DNA of 56,999 nt, from positions 1 to 56,999 of the forward strand of contig CALVMH010000011.1 of assembly GCA_944343275.1 (NCBI GenBank). Reading direction: 5' to 3'. Below the pieces are notes generated by a model. That model searched no databases, was not told the origin of the DNA, and was given only the letters and a program-made list of their open reading frames with translations. Position numbers and translations under genes: made by a program. Source of the stretch: an uncultured Clostridia bacterium (GTDB lineage Bacteria > Bacillota > Clostridia > Christensenellales > Borkfalkiaceae). This document shows positions 6,945 through 15,550 of this stretch, in pieces. The stretch's first letter is position 1. Each line of letters starts with the position of its first letter.

Positions 6945-7684
6945 CGGCGACCGTTCTGGAAAACAAGCGCATCGCGGATGAAATTTATTCGCTCACTTTT
7001 GCGGCGGAAGAGGAGATCGCCGTCCGTCCGGGGCAGTTCTGCATGGTGGGTGTGGGGGGATTTCCGCTGCGCCGTCCCATTGCCCTGTGCAAGGCGGAGG
7101 GGGAGCGCTTCACCGTGTGCTACCGCGTGAAGGGGAGCGGAACGCGCGCCCTTGCAAGGGAGTATAAGGCGGGGGAGAAACTCTCCGTTCTGCTGCCCCT
7201 CGGCAACGGATTCTATGTGAAGGAGCAGGAAACAAAGGTCGCCGTCGTGGGCGGCGGCGTCGGCATTTTCCCGCTCATTTCCGCCATCCGTACATACAGC
7301 AAGAACAAGCAGGTGTACGCCTATATGGGCTTCCGGAACCGCGCTGCCGTCTGCATGGAATACGACATGACGCGCGGCGAAAAACTCACCCTCGCAACGG
7401 ACGACGGGAGCGTCGGATTTCACGGGACGAGCGTGCAGGCGTTCATGCAGGACGTGGACATGGTATGCCCCGATGTCGTCCTTGCCTGCGGACCGACGCC
7501 CATGCTGCGCGCTCTGAAAACCGCCATGAGGGACAAGGACATCCCCGTCTACGTCTCCTTGGAGGAGCGCATGGGCTGCGGCATCGGCGCGTGCCTCGTG
7601 TGCGTGTGCGAAAAGACGGACGGCGCCCACGCCCGCGTGTGTAAGGACGGTCCCGTGTTCGAGATCAACGACGTGGTCCTCTGA
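6932..7684 (+). CDS. pyrK: dihydroorotate dehydrogenase electron transfer subunit
   Basis: A 250-residue iron-sulfur flavoprotein. It has an FAD-binding barrel (RRPIALCK, 47-54), an NAD-binding VVGGGVGIFPL (105-115), and a C-terminal 2Fe-2S site with C216, C221, C224 and C237. It pairs with PyrD (class 1B) to pass electrons from dihydroorotate to NAD+. The start at 6932 lies within the end of pyrF. The presence of PyrK shows that the dehydrogenase is the NAD-linked heterotetramer usual in Gram-positive anaerobes. Confidence 0.94.
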   Translation: MREITATVLENKRIADEIYSLTFAAEEEIAVRPGQFCMVGVGGFPLRRPIALCKAEGERFTVCYRVKGSGTRALAREYKAGEKLSVLLPLGNGFYVKEQETKVAVVGGGVGIFPLISAIRTYSKNKQVYAYMGFRNRAAVCMEYDMTRGEKLTLATDDGSVGFHGTSVQAFMQDVDMVCPDVVLACGPTPMLRALKTAMRDKDIPVYVSLEERMGCGIGACLVCVCEKTDGAHARVCKDGPVFEINDVVL

Positions 7685-7723
7685 GCCGATTCCGTCAGAC
7701 GGCGCAGCCGAACAGAGGGGAGT

Positions 7724-8233
7724 ATGAAAGAGAAGATCATTGCAATGCGCACGAGGTGGGTCCTTGCGGTGCATATCTTTGCGATTGCGACAATGGCAGC
7801 CTTTCTTTCCGCTGCCGCCTATCTGAGTTTCCGCCCCGGCGGCTGGCTGTCGGAAAGCAAGGTGTTCTGGGCGGTCGACGCCGTAATATTTGTCTTGGGC
7901 ATGACGCTGCTCATGGTTTCGGGAAGGGAGATCGTGCGGTATTGCAGGGTCCCGAGGATCATCGCCGTGTGCAGAGGCAGCGAAATCGAATTTCTCGGGG
8001 AAAAATTCTCCCTCTCCGAGATCGCGGAAGTCAGCGGCCGCATGCCCCGAGGGAGGCACGGCGCAGCGCTGACGTGGTGGGGGAAACTCACCGTTATTTT
8101 AAAAGACGGCAGAACGCTCTCGTGCGATTATGTCGGGGATATCGGTTTTGTGCGGGCGCGTCTCCTCGCACTCAGATACGAATATGCCGCCAATGACGCG
8201 GTGACCGGTTCAAAAGGAGAAAACAATGGCTGA
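7724..8233 (+). CDS. small membrane protein of unknown function in the pyr operon
   Basis: A 169-residue protein. Two hydrophobic segments (about 12-35 and 48-66) are followed by a soluble part of about 100 residues. That part has alternating strands resembling a PH/YcxB-like domain: IIAVCRGSEIEFLGEKFSLSE and LTVILKDGRTLSCDY. I do not recognise a family with confidence. GAGGGGAG lies seven bases before the ATG. It overlaps the start of pyrD by 8 nt, so it is translated with the operon. Its link with pyrimidine synthesis is unknown. Confidence 0.65.
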   Translation: MKEKIIAMRTRWVLAVHIFAIATMAAFLSAAAYLSFRPGGWLSESKVFWAVDAVIFVLGMTLLMVSGREIVRYCRVPRIIAVCRGSEIEFLGEKFSLSEIAEVSGRMPRGRHGAALTWWGKLTVILKDGRTLSCDYVGDIGFVRARLLALRYEYAANDAVTGSKGENNG

Positions 8234-9152
8234 TCTTTCGGTAACGCTGTGCGGGAAAACGCTGAAAAACCCCGTCATCCCCGCATCGGGCACGTTCGGG
8301 TTCGGGCGGGAATTTGATGAAATTTACGATATTTCCTGTCTGGGCGGGGTGGCGACGAAGGGCGTCGCGCTCGTCCCGTGGGAGGGCAACCCCGTTCCGC
8401 GCATCGCCGAGAGCCGCGGCGTCATTTTGAACGCCGTCGGGCTGCAAAATCCCGGCGTCGAAAAGTTTATCGCGGAAGATCTGCCGTGGCTCAGGCAAAA
8501 GACGCGCGTCATCGCCAACGTCGTCGGCAGGACGATCGAGGACTACGAGGGCGTGTGCGCCCGCCTCGACGGGCTTGTGGATTTCCTGGAACTCAACATC
8601 TCCTGCCCCAACGTCAAGTGCGGCGGCATGGCGTTCGGCATCCGTCCCGAAGCCATTGAGGAAGTCACCGCCCGCGCCAAGGCAAAGTGCCCTTCGACGC
8701 CGCTCATCGTCAAACTTTCCCCCAATGTGGAGAGCATCGCGTTGAACGCACAGGCGGCGGAGAGAGGGGGCGCGGACTGTCTTTCCCTCGTGAATACCTT
8801 TACGGGCATGGCGATCGACATCGAGCGCCGCCGTCCTGTGCTCGCCAACAACACGGGCGGCGTTTCGGGCGCGGGCATCAAGCCCGTCGCCGTGCGCATG
8901 GTGTATGAGGCGGCGCATGCCGTCTCCATCCCCGTCATCGGCATAGGCGGCATCACCTGCGCGGAGGACGCCGTGGAATTCATGATGGCGGGTGCCGTCG
9001 CCGTACAGGTGGGCACGCAGAATTTCACCGATACGCGCGCCTGCCCCAAGATCATCGCAGGGCTCAACGAGTGGTGCGATGCGCACGGCGTCGCGCGCGT
9101 CGCCGAGCTGACGGATACCTTAAAACTCAATGAAAGGAGAAAGACATGTTGA
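8226..9152 (+). CDS. pyrD: dihydroorotate dehydrogenase, catalytic subunit, class 1B
   Basis: A 308-residue FMN enzyme oxidising dihydroorotate to orotate. NPVIPASGTFGFG (15-27) is the N-terminal FMN/substrate region. ELNISCPNVK holds the catalytic Cys127. NTFTGMAID, NNTGGVSG and PVIGIGGI complete the FMN site. It works with PyrK, encoded two genes earlier. It overlaps pyrE by 7 nt. Confidence 0.95.
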   Translation: MADLSVTLCGKTLKNPVIPASGTFGFGREFDEIYDISCLGGVATKGVALVPWEGNPVPRIAESRGVILNAVGLQNPGVEKFIAEDLPWLRQKTRVIANVVGRTIEDYEGVCARLDGLVDFLELNISCPNVKCGGMAFGIRPEAIEEVTARAKAKCPSTPLIVKLSPNVESIALNAQAAERGGADCLSLVNTFTGMAIDIERRRPVLANNTGGVSGAGIKPVAVRMVYEAAHAVSIPVIGIGGITCAEDAVEFMMAGAVAVQVGTQNFTDTRACPKIIAGLNEWCDAHGVARVAELTDTLKLNERRKTC

Positions 9153-9799
9153 CCTACAAACAGCGGTTCATTCAGTTCATGGTGGAGAACGAAGTGCTCC
9201 TCTTCGGGGAATTTACCTTGAAGAGCGGCAGGAAGGCGCCCTATTTCATCAATGCGGGCAAGTACAGAACGGGTTCACAGATCGCCGCCCTCGGCGAGTA
9301 CTACGCGGAGTGCTTTTTGGAACACAAGGTGGACGCAAAGACGCTCGTCGGTCCCGCCTATAAGGGCATTCCGCTCGCCGTCGCAACGAGCATCGCGCTC
9401 GCCAAAAACCACGGCGTGGACGTCGGGTTCTGTTTCGACAGAAAAGAGGTGAAGGACCACGGCGAGGGCGGAATGTTCGTCGGCGCGCAGCTTGCGGCGG
9501 GGGACAAGGTGTGCATCATCGAGGACGTCATGACGTCGGGGAAAGCCCTCCGGGAGATCCTGCCCAAGGTGAAGGCAGAAGCGGACGTCGAAGTCTCCGC
9601 CATGATCATCTCCGTGGACCGTCAGGAAAAGGGCACGGGCGAAAAGTCCGCCGTCGCCGAGGCGTTCGACGAATACGGCGTGAAGGTATATTCCATCGTG
9701 ACGGTGGAGGACATCATTGCCGCCATCGAGGAGGGCGTCATCGAAGGCAGGGAGCATCTTGCCGCCATGAAGGCATACCGCGCGCAGTACGGGGCGTAA
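9146..9799 (+). CDS. pyrE: orotate phosphoribosyltransferase
   Basis: A 217-residue enzyme joining orotate and PRPP to give OMP, the substrate of PyrF. The PRPP motif is CIIEDVMTSGKALRE. GEFTLKSGRKAPYFINAGK is the N-terminal orotate region. AGGAGAA in the end of pyrD acts as its ribosome site. It is the last gene of the pyrimidine operon, and a long hairpin follows 75 bases later. Confidence 0.94.
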   Translation: MLTYKQRFIQFMVENEVLLFGEFTLKSGRKAPYFINAGKYRTGSQIAALGEYYAECFLEHKVDAKTLVGPAYKGIPLAVATSIALAKNHGVDVGFCFDRKEVKDHGEGGMFVGAQLAAGDKVCIIEDVMTSGKALREILPKVKAEADVEVSAMIISVDRQEKGTGEKSAVAEAFDEYGVKVYSIVTVEDIIAAIEEGVIEGREHLAAMKAYRAQYGA

Positions 9800-9873
9800 C
9801 GTGCACCCGAGATCGCGGCGCGCGAAGGCGTCACGGAAACGGTGATCAAGGTCAGAAACACGGTGAAAATACA

Positions 9874-9909
9874 GCGCGGCGGCGACCGAATGGTCGCCGC
9901 CGCGCGTCG
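9874..9909 (+). terminator. long hairpin after the pyr operon
   Basis: A perfect 14-bp GC-rich stem (9874-9887 with 9892-9905) and a GAAT loop. The following T run is poor (GTCGTTTT), so it may act in both directions; it also closes the remnant regulator gene on the minus strand. Confidence 0.65.
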
Positions 9910-10080
9910 TTTTCCGAATGCCGAGCAGACGTCCTCAATGGAACTGCGCGACGGCGTAACATGATTGTCGTCGGACCAACCGTAGACAGTCGTTTCGGAA
10001 ATGCCTGCCTCATGCGCAAGCGTGTACAGCGATTCGTTCCGCTCCCGACAAAGCTGTCAAATTCTTTCGTGAACGTCCAA
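9910..10080 (-). pseudogene. remnant of an XRE-family HTH regulator with an in-frame TGA
   Basis: On the minus strand, TAAGGAG (10094-10088) precedes a TTG start at 10080. The frame reads LDVHERI, then TGA (10059-10057). It continues in the same frame as QLCRERNESLYTLAHEAG, ISETTVYGWSDDN and SSIEDVCSAFG. This is a clear Cro/CI-type helix-turn-helix, with LYTLAHEAGISETTVYGW as the DNA-reading helices. The TGA stands where Arg is usual (ERIRQL). After AFGK the similarity stops at the pyr terminator, so the C-terminal part is lost as well. TGA is an ordinary stop elsewhere in the window. I read it as a decayed gene. Confidence 0.6.
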
Positions 10081-10334
10081 GGCAATGCTCCTTACCGAAA
10101 GTACTTATTATGTTACACCACGGTCAGACGGAATATACAATAGTTATTTATATAAAATACTAAAACAGCGGCAGGACCGGACTTCTTTGAAGTCGCCGAC
10201 GTTTCAGCTCGACCATGTAGAATTGTTGTGGTGCTTTCCGAAAACAGGAGGGGCATCGGAGGGATCCGATGGTCCTCCTGTATTGTTTTGCTCCGCAGCG
10301 CATTTTTCGACCGCCCGTCTCATATCATACCTGT
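10081..10334. other. intergenic stretch with a large hairpin
   Basis: The region is AT-rich around 10100-10170, which probably held the promoter of the broken regulator. A nested hairpin lies at 10244-10281: outer arms ACAGGAGG/CCTCCTGT, inner arms CATCGG/CCGATG. It has A residues before it and ATTGTTTT after it, so it could terminate in either direction. A weak TATCAT at 10323-10328 lies six bases before the P-ATPase ATG. No coding sequence is visible on the plus strand. Confidence 0.5.
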
Positions 10335-12968
10335 ATGGAACTGTACGGCGAAAGCAAACAGGCGGTGCTGGAAAAGCTCCACGCCTCCGAGGCGGGGCTG
10401 ACGCAGGCGGAGGCGGAGCGGCGCCTCTTAAAGAACGGGCGGAACGTTCTGCAAGAAGGCAAGAAGCGCAAAAAAATTGCGCTGTTTTTTGCGCAGTTCG
10501 CCGACCTCATGACGATCATCCTCATCCTTGCGGCGATCCTTTCCGCCGTGCTCGCCGTCGTCACGGGCGACAGGGCGGAACTTGCCGATACGGGCATCCT
10601 TCTCTTTGTCATCCTGCTCAATGCCGTCGTCGGGTTTTTGCAGCAGTACCGCGCGGACGCCGCCATCGAGAAGCTCCGCAAGCTCTCCGCATGTGAGGCA
10701 AAGGCGGTGCGCGGGGGGAAGGTGGTGAAGGTGGATGCGGAGACGCTCGTTGTGGGCGACGTCGTCGAATTGGAGGAGGGCGACCGCATTCCCGCCGACT
10801 GCCGCATTTTGTACAGCGAAAATTTCCGCTGCGACGAATCCATGCTGACGGGCGAGAGCTGTCCCGTCAGAAAGCATGACTGCGTCGTCACGCGCACCGC
10901 CCTTTCCGCCCGCGCGAACACGGCGCATTCCGGCACGTTCTGCGTGGGGGGGAGGGCGCGCTGCGTGGTCACGGCGTGCGGCATGGATACCGAAACGGGC
11001 AAGATCGCCCGTCTGCTCCGCAAGAGCAAGCCCGCCCCCGTGCCCCTCGACAAGACGATCGCGCGGCTCGGAAAGGTCATCACGTTCGCCGTGCTCGCCG
11101 TTGCGGCGGTGCTGCTGTTCGCATCGCTGTTTGCGGGGCGCGGGACGTTTCTGGAAAGCGTGATGAGCGCCGTCGCCGTGGCGGTCGCCGCCATCCCGGA
11201 GGGGATGGGCGCCGTCGTCACCGTCATTTTGGCGCTCGGGGTGCAGCGCATGGCGTCCTCGCGCGCCGTCATGCGGCGGCTGGGGGCGGTGGAGAGCCTC
11301 GGCGGATGCACCGTCATCTGTTCGGACAAGACGGGCACGCTGACGGAAAATAAAATGACGGTCGAAAGCGTGTGCACACAATTTGGCGGCGCCATGTCCG
11401 CGGACGGTGCGTCTGCGGACAGCGCGGCGCACCGCGCGCTCGTCATGTGTATGCGCATCTGCAACACGGTGAAGGGGAGCGCGGGCGCCTATGTCGGCGA
11501 CCCCACCGAGGTCGCGCTCGTGGAGTATGCCGACCGCGTCGGGGACGAGACCGTATCCGAACGGCTGGGCGGCGTGCCCTTTTCCTCCGAACGCAAGATG
11601 ATGAGCGTGTGGGCGCGCACGCCGCAGGGGGAGGCGCTCTATGTCAAGGGCGGGGCGGACGTGCTGCTTGCAAGGTGCACCCGCATTCTGACGGAGACGG
11701 GCGAACGCGCGCTCACGGAGCGGGACAGGGCAGCCGTCCGCGCCCGCGCCGCCGCCTGCGCGGGGCGCGCCATGCGCGTGCTCGGATTTGCGCGGGGGGA
11801 TACCTTGCGGGAAGAGTCACTGTGCTTTCTGGGCATTGCCGCCATGTTCGACCCGCCCAAACGGGGCGTGAAAGAGGCAGTCGCCGCCTGCCGCGGCGCG
11901 GGGGTCCGGACGGTGATGATCACGGGGGATTCCCCCGAAACGGCTTTTGCCGTCGCCGTGCGGCTGGGCATTGCCGGGCGCTTTTCCGAGGTCGTCACGG
12001 GGGAGGCACTCGACGCGATGTCCGAGGAGGAACTTGCCCGCCGCGCCTGCCGCATTTCGGTGTATGCGCGCGTCGCACCCGTTCACAAACAGCGCATCGT
12101 GCACGCTTTACAGAGTGCGGGGGAAGTGGTCGCCATGACGGGGGACGGCGTCAACGACGCGCCCGCCTTAAAGTCTGCCGATGTGGGCGTTGCCATGGGG
12201 TCGGGAACGGACGTCACCAAAGATGCCGCCGACGTCGTTCTCACGGACGACAATTTCGCCACGATGGTGCGCGCGGTGGAGGAGGGGCGCAACGTCTTTT
12301 TCAACATCAAAAAGACGGTCTCCTTCTTCCTCTCCACCAATTTTGCGGAAGTGCTGTCCGTCTTTTTCGTCACGCTCTTTTTGTGGCAGTACGGCTTTCT
12401 GACGTCCACGCAGCTGCTGTGGATCAACCTCATCACCGATTCGCTGCCCGTTCTCGCGCTGGGCGTCGAACGCACGGAGGGCGCCATGCGCCGACCGCCC
12501 GTCTCGGACAGGGAAATTTTTTCTCCGCGCGCCATCTGCGCCATGCTCTGTTTCGGCGTGATGCTCTCGGCGATCGCCGTCACGGAATTTTTGCTCCTTT
12601 TGCACCTGTACGGAAATGCCGTTGCCACCACCGCCGCCTTCCTCACCATCTCGCTCTCCGAACTGCTGCATGTGTTCAACGTGCGTGCGGAGGACGGGGC
12701 GCACCGCTTCCGCGACCATTTTTCCAACCGCACGCTGCTCGTCACCGTGGCGGTGGGGGTGCTGGTCAACGTGCTGCTCGTCGTCACGCCCGCCTTGCGC
12801 ACGGCGTTCCGCCTTGCCGCGCTTTCGTGGGAACAGTGGCTGTGGGTGGCGGGTTGTTCGCTGTCCGTTCTGCCGTTGGGCGCCGTGTACAGGCGGTGTA
12901 TCCTGCTGCTTGCGTGGCGCAGGCGGTCGGCACTCAGAAGGCGCGCTCAGAAGGCACAGAAGGTATAG
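10335..12968 (+). CDS. P-type calcium-transporting ATPase
   Basis: An 877-residue P2A-type cation ATPase in the cytoplasmic membrane. MLTGES is the actuator loop, CSDKTGTLTENKMT carries the phosphorylated Asp, and MTGDGVNDAPALKSADVG is the hinge. Membrane helix residues fit a Ca2+ pump: AIPEGM in M4, STNFAEV in M5 and NLITDSLPVLALG in M6. This predicts ATP-driven Ca2+ export. The start at 10335 is chosen because family similarity begins at MELYGES and no ribosome site supports the earlier frame; a TATCAT box 6 nt upstream suggests a short or absent leader. Its 3' end overlaps the convergent deacetylase gene by 22 bp. Confidence 0.9.
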   Translation: MELYGESKQAVLEKLHASEAGLTQAEAERRLLKNGRNVLQEGKKRKKIALFFAQFADLMTIILILAAILSAVLAVVTGDRAELADTGILLFVILLNAVVGFLQQYRADAAIEKLRKLSACEAKAVRGGKVVKVDAETLVVGDVVELEEGDRIPADCRILYSENFRCDESMLTGESCPVRKHDCVVTRTALSARANTAHSGTFCVGGRARCVVTACGMDTETGKIARLLRKSKPAPVPLDKTIARLGKVITFAVLAVAAVLLFASLFAGRGTFLESVMSAVAVAVAAIPEGMGAVVTVILALGVQRMASSRAVMRRLGAVESLGGCTVICSDKTGTLTENKMTVESVCTQFGGAMSADGASADSAAHRALVMCMRICNTVKGSAGAYVGDPTEVALVEYADRVGDETVSERLGGVPFSSERKMMSVWARTPQGEALYVKGGADVLLARCTRILTETGERALTERDRAAVRARAAACAGRAMRVLGFARGDTLREESLCFLGIAAMFDPPKRGVKEAVAACRGAGVRTVMITGDSPETAFAVAVRLGIAGRFSEVVTGEALDAMSEEELARRACRISVYARVAPVHKQRIVHALQSAGEVVAMTGDGVNDAPALKSADVGVAMGSGTDVTKDAADVVLTDDNFATMVRAVEEGRNVFFNIKKTVSFFLSTNFAEVLSVFFVTLFLWQYGFLTSTQLLWINLITDSLPVLALGVERTEGAMRRPPVSDREIFSPRAICAMLCFGVMLSAIAVTEFLLLLHLYGNAVATTAAFLTISLSELLHVFNVRAEDGAHRFRDHFSNRTLLVTVAVGVLVNVLLVVTPALRTAFRLAALSWEQWLWVAGCSLSVLPLGAVYRRCILLLAWRRRSALRRRAQKAQKV

Positions 12969-13633
12969 CCGCGTTCGCGGAAACGGGCAATGATGTTGGG
13001 GAGCGCCTCGGCGGTCGCCTTGTGCGGCGCGCTGTCGTGCAGCAGAAGCACCACGTTGGACTTTTCGCCTGCCGTGCGCAGGCTCTCTTCGGTGAGCCGT
13101 GCGGCGCTCGCCCCGCGCAGTTCCTCGTCTCCGCAGACGGCATTCCAGCGGACGACGGTGTATCCGCGTGCGGCAAGCAGCGCCGCCTGCCGCGCATAGT
13201 CCTTGGTGCCGCCGCCCGGAAAGCGGTAGACGTGCGGCACGACGCCCGTCACGCGGCGGATGAGGGTGGCGCACTCTTCGACGTCGGCGAGCAGCGCTTT
13301 GTCGGAGGCGTAGATGGAGGAATAGTCGTGCGTTGCGGAGTGCACGCCGACCGTGTGCCCTTCGCGCACGATGCGCCGCAGGGTCTCTTCCCGCCCGTGC
13401 GCGCGGTCGGAGACGATAAAGAAGGTGGCTTTCACATTCTCGCGCTGCAAGGTGTCGAGGATGCGCCCCGTCACCACGGTGCTCGGGCCGTCGTCGAAGG
13501 TGAGATAGATGCGCTTTTCCTCGGCGAAGGAGAAAACCGTCCGCGCAGGCGTCGCGCGGGCGCCGAGGTGCGCCGCCAGAACGAGCAGCGCGGCAAGAAA
13601 GACGGCTACGAGGGGGATGTACTTTTTCTGCAT
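12947..13633 (-). CDS. polysaccharide deacetylase (NodB family), membrane-anchored
   Basis: A 228-residue carbohydrate esterase 4 protein. The N-terminal hydrophobic segment (about 5-22) is a signal anchor, so the enzyme faces outside. YLTFDDGPS carries the catalytic and metal Asp, and GVHSATHDY the metal histidines. YRFPGGGTKDY and LLLHDSAP complete the NodB motifs. It likely removes acetyl groups from peptidoglycan or another envelope glycan; PdaA-like spore enzymes are one possibility. The start at 13633 is preferred over the longer open frame because the hydrophobic segment begins right after it; I see no clear ribosome site. Confidence 0.86.
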   Translation of the reverse strand: MQKKYIPLVAVFLAALLVLAAHLGARATPARTVFSFAEEKRIYLTFDDGPSTVVTGRILDTLQRENVKATFFIVSDRAHGREETLRRIVREGHTVGVHSATHDYSSIYASDKALLADVEECATLIRRVTGVVPHVYRFPGGGTKDYARQAALLAARGYTVVRWNAVCGDEELRGASAARLTEESLRTAGEKSNVVLLLHDSAPHKATAEALPNIIARFRERGYTFCAF

Positions 13634-13664
13634 ATCCCAAGTTTGGGGAATTTTTACAAAAATA

Positions 13665-13693
13665 TTTACATTTGCCTGCGCGTGTGCTATAAT
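13665..13693 (+). promoter_or_regulatory. galM promoter
   Basis: TTTACA (13665-13670), 17-bp spacer, TATAAT (13688-13693). It is divergent from the deacetylase gene. Confidence 0.75.
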
Positions 13694-13734
13694 GGAGCGG
13701 AACAAAGGCGCGCGCTGCGCGCGGGAGGAGTATC

Positions 13735-14775
13735 ATGATCACGACAAGAGTCTTCGGCAAGACGCGGGACGGAAGGGAGGTGCTCGCCTTCGACTTTACG
13801 GACAAGCAGTACAAAGCGACCGTTTTGAATTACGGCGGCATCATCCAGAGCATCGTCGTTCCCGACAAGAACGGGCAGCCCACCGACGTCATTCTGGGCT
13901 ACAACGACGTCGCGGGGTATGAGAACAACGGCGGCTATCTCGGCGCACTCATTGGGCGTTTCGGCAACCGCATCGGCAAGGGGCGCCTCGTCGTGGACGG
14001 AACGGAGTATTCGCTCTATTGCAATGACCGCGGCAACCATCTTCACGGCGGCAAGGACGGGTTCAACAAAAAAATATGGGAGCATGAAGTGGTGGGGGAC
14101 GAACTGCGCCTTTCCATCCTCTCTCCCGACGGCGAGGAACAGTATCCCGGCAACCTCAAAGTGCGCGTGACGTACATCTTCGAGAACGGGGAGATGCGCA
14201 TCCACTATTCCGCTTCGACGGATAAAAAGACGGCGGTGAATCTCACCAATCACGCCTATTTCAATCTGAACGGGGAGGGGGACGGTTCCATCCTCAACAA
14301 TATCCTGTGGATCGACAGCGACGAGATCACGCCCACCGACGCGGCGATGATCCCCGTCGGCGGGTTCCGGAAGGTGGCGGGAACGCCCTTTGATTTCAAC
14401 GAGCCAAAGGCGATCGGAAAGGAGATCGATGTCAACGATGTCGATCTCAGGCAGGGCGGCGGCTACGACCACTGCTTTGTTCTCGCGCACAAGCGCGGCG
14501 TGTATGCAAAATACGCGGTCGCCGAGAGCAAAAAAACGGGCATCCGCATGACCTGCCGTACCGATATGCCCGCCGTTCAGTTCTATGCGGGCAACGGGCT
14601 CAACCAGCAGGGGAAGAGCGGGTTTTACGGCAAGCGCGCGGGGTTCTGTCTCGAAACGCAGGCGATCCCCAACAATGTCAACGTTCCCGAGTACGCCGCG
14701 CTCGGCAGTTCCTTCCTGTCTCCCGGGGAGGACTATGAGTTCACGGCATCCTATCAGTTTGACATTGCGGAATAA
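13735..14775 (+). CDS. galM: aldose 1-epimerase (galactose mutarotase)
   Basis: A 346-residue enzyme interconverting alpha and beta anomers of galactose or glucose. RFGNRIGKG and GNHLHGGKDGFNKK give the substrate arginine and the first catalytic His. NLTNHAYFNLNG gives the second His, and the catalytic base Glu is in GFCLETQAIPN. GGGAGGAG lies four bases before the ATG. It is transcribed alone, between its own promoter and a strong terminator; no gal genes flank it, but a GH42 beta-galactosidase lies about 28 kb on. Confidence 0.93.
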   Translation: MITTRVFGKTRDGREVLAFDFTDKQYKATVLNYGGIIQSIVVPDKNGQPTDVILGYNDVAGYENNGGYLGALIGRFGNRIGKGRLVVDGTEYSLYCNDRGNHLHGGKDGFNKKIWEHEVVGDELRLSILSPDGEEQYPGNLKVRVTYIFENGEMRIHYSASTDKKTAVNLTNHAYFNLNGEGDGSILNNILWIDSDEITPTDAAMIPVGGFRKVAGTPFDFNEPKAIGKEIDVNDVDLRQGGGYDHCFVLAHKRGVYAKYAVAESKKTGIRMTCRTDMPAVQFYAGNGLNQQGKSGFYGKRAGFCLETQAIPNNVNVPEYAALGSSFLSPGEDYEFTASYQFDIAE

Positions 14776-14791
14776 GCGACGGACTTTCCGG

Positions 14792-14820
14792 GCGGGCGCA
14801 CGCGGCGCCCGCTTTTTTTT
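14792..14820 (+). terminator. terminator after galM
   Basis: GCGGGCGC/GCGCCCGC stem with a 5-nt loop and eight T. Confidence 0.9.
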
Positions 14821-14941
14821 GCGCGCAAGGGCGGAAAAGGACGACCGGCGCAAAATTTTCCGAAAAATATTTGTAAATGATGTTTAATTTCCCCCGAAAG
14901 GTTGTATATGAATGGTGACCGAAAATCAGAGAGGCTAAGAC

Positions 14942-15520
14942 GTGAACGAAAAGAAGAGCAAGAAGCAGCCCGAAGCAGAGCAGCCCGAAGCGGTGCAGGC
15001 GGACGCCGCCCCCGAAGCGGAACCGCCTCAGGCGGATCGGCCCGCGGAAGTCCCCGCCGAGCTTTCGGCGCAGCAGCTTGAAGAGAGCCTTTCCAAGGCG
15101 CTTGCCGACGCGGAGGACTATAAAAAGAAGTGGTATTCCGTCTCGGCGGAATATGAAAACTACCGCAAACGCACCGCGTCCGACCGCTCCAAGGCATACA
15201 CGGAAGGGAGAAGCGATGTCGTCGTCAAACTCTTCCCCATTGCCGACAATCTCGAACGCGCGCTTGCCGCCTGCACGGACGACAAGACGGGCGAGGGGAT
15301 CGGGATGGTGCTGCAAAGTTTCGAAAAGCTGCTCGAAGGGGAGCACATCGAACAAATTTCACCCGTCGGCGAACCCTTCGACGCCGCCCGCTGCGAGGCG
15401 ATCCTCGCCGTCGACCCCAAGGAAGGGGAGGAGAGCGGCATCGTCAAAGAGGTGTACGCAAAGGGCTACATGCAGAACGGAAAAGTGCTGCGCTTTGCGC
15501 AGGTCATCGTCACAAAATAA
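14942..15520 (+). CDS. grpE: GrpE, nucleotide exchange factor for DnaK
   Basis: A 192-residue protein. A low-complexity Glu/Pro/Ala-rich tail (about 1-45) is followed by a coiled coil (EESLSKALADAEDYKKKWY), then the GrpE core ENYRKRTASDRSKAY and a beta-domain ending AKGYMQNGKVLRFAQVIV. It releases ADP from DnaK. The start is GTG at 14942 with GAGAGG seven bases upstream; no ATG in this frame fits better. It heads grpE-dnaK-dnaJ. No hrcA gene precedes it, and I see no CIRCE inverted repeat. Confidence 0.92.
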   Translation: MNEKKSKKQPEAEQPEAVQADAAPEAEPPQADRPAEVPAELSAQQLEESLSKALADAEDYKKKWYSVSAEYENYRKRTASDRSKAYTEGRSDVVVKLFPIADNLERALAACTDDKTGEGIGMVLQSFEKLLEGEHIEQISPVGEPFDAARCEAILAVDPKEGEESGIVKEVYAKGYMQNGKVLRFAQVIVTK

Positions 15521-15550
15521 ATTCAGGAACATTGTAAGGAGAAATAGATT

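Noticed and set aside
10057-10059. TGA in the XRE remnant read as a recoded codon
   Set aside because: TGA ends many well-supported genes here (for example fhs, purM and clpC) and no recoding signal or tRNA was seen; the gene is also truncated at its C-terminus.
11372-13738. A 788-codon plus-strand frame across the ATPase and deacetylase genes
   Set aside because: It is Arg/Gly/His-rich shadow sequence in the +1 frame of the ATPase gene and antisense to the deacetylase; both real genes have complete motifs.
12168-13814. A 548-codon minus-strand frame covering the deacetylase and the ATPase 3' part
   Set aside because: Out of frame with the NodB-family deacetylase, with low-complexity Arg-rich composition.
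14821-14941. CIRCE or CtsR box before grpE
   Set aside because: No TTAGCACTC-N9-GAGTGCTAA and no tandem GGTCAAA repeats are present; GGTGACCGAAAATC is only a chance partial match.
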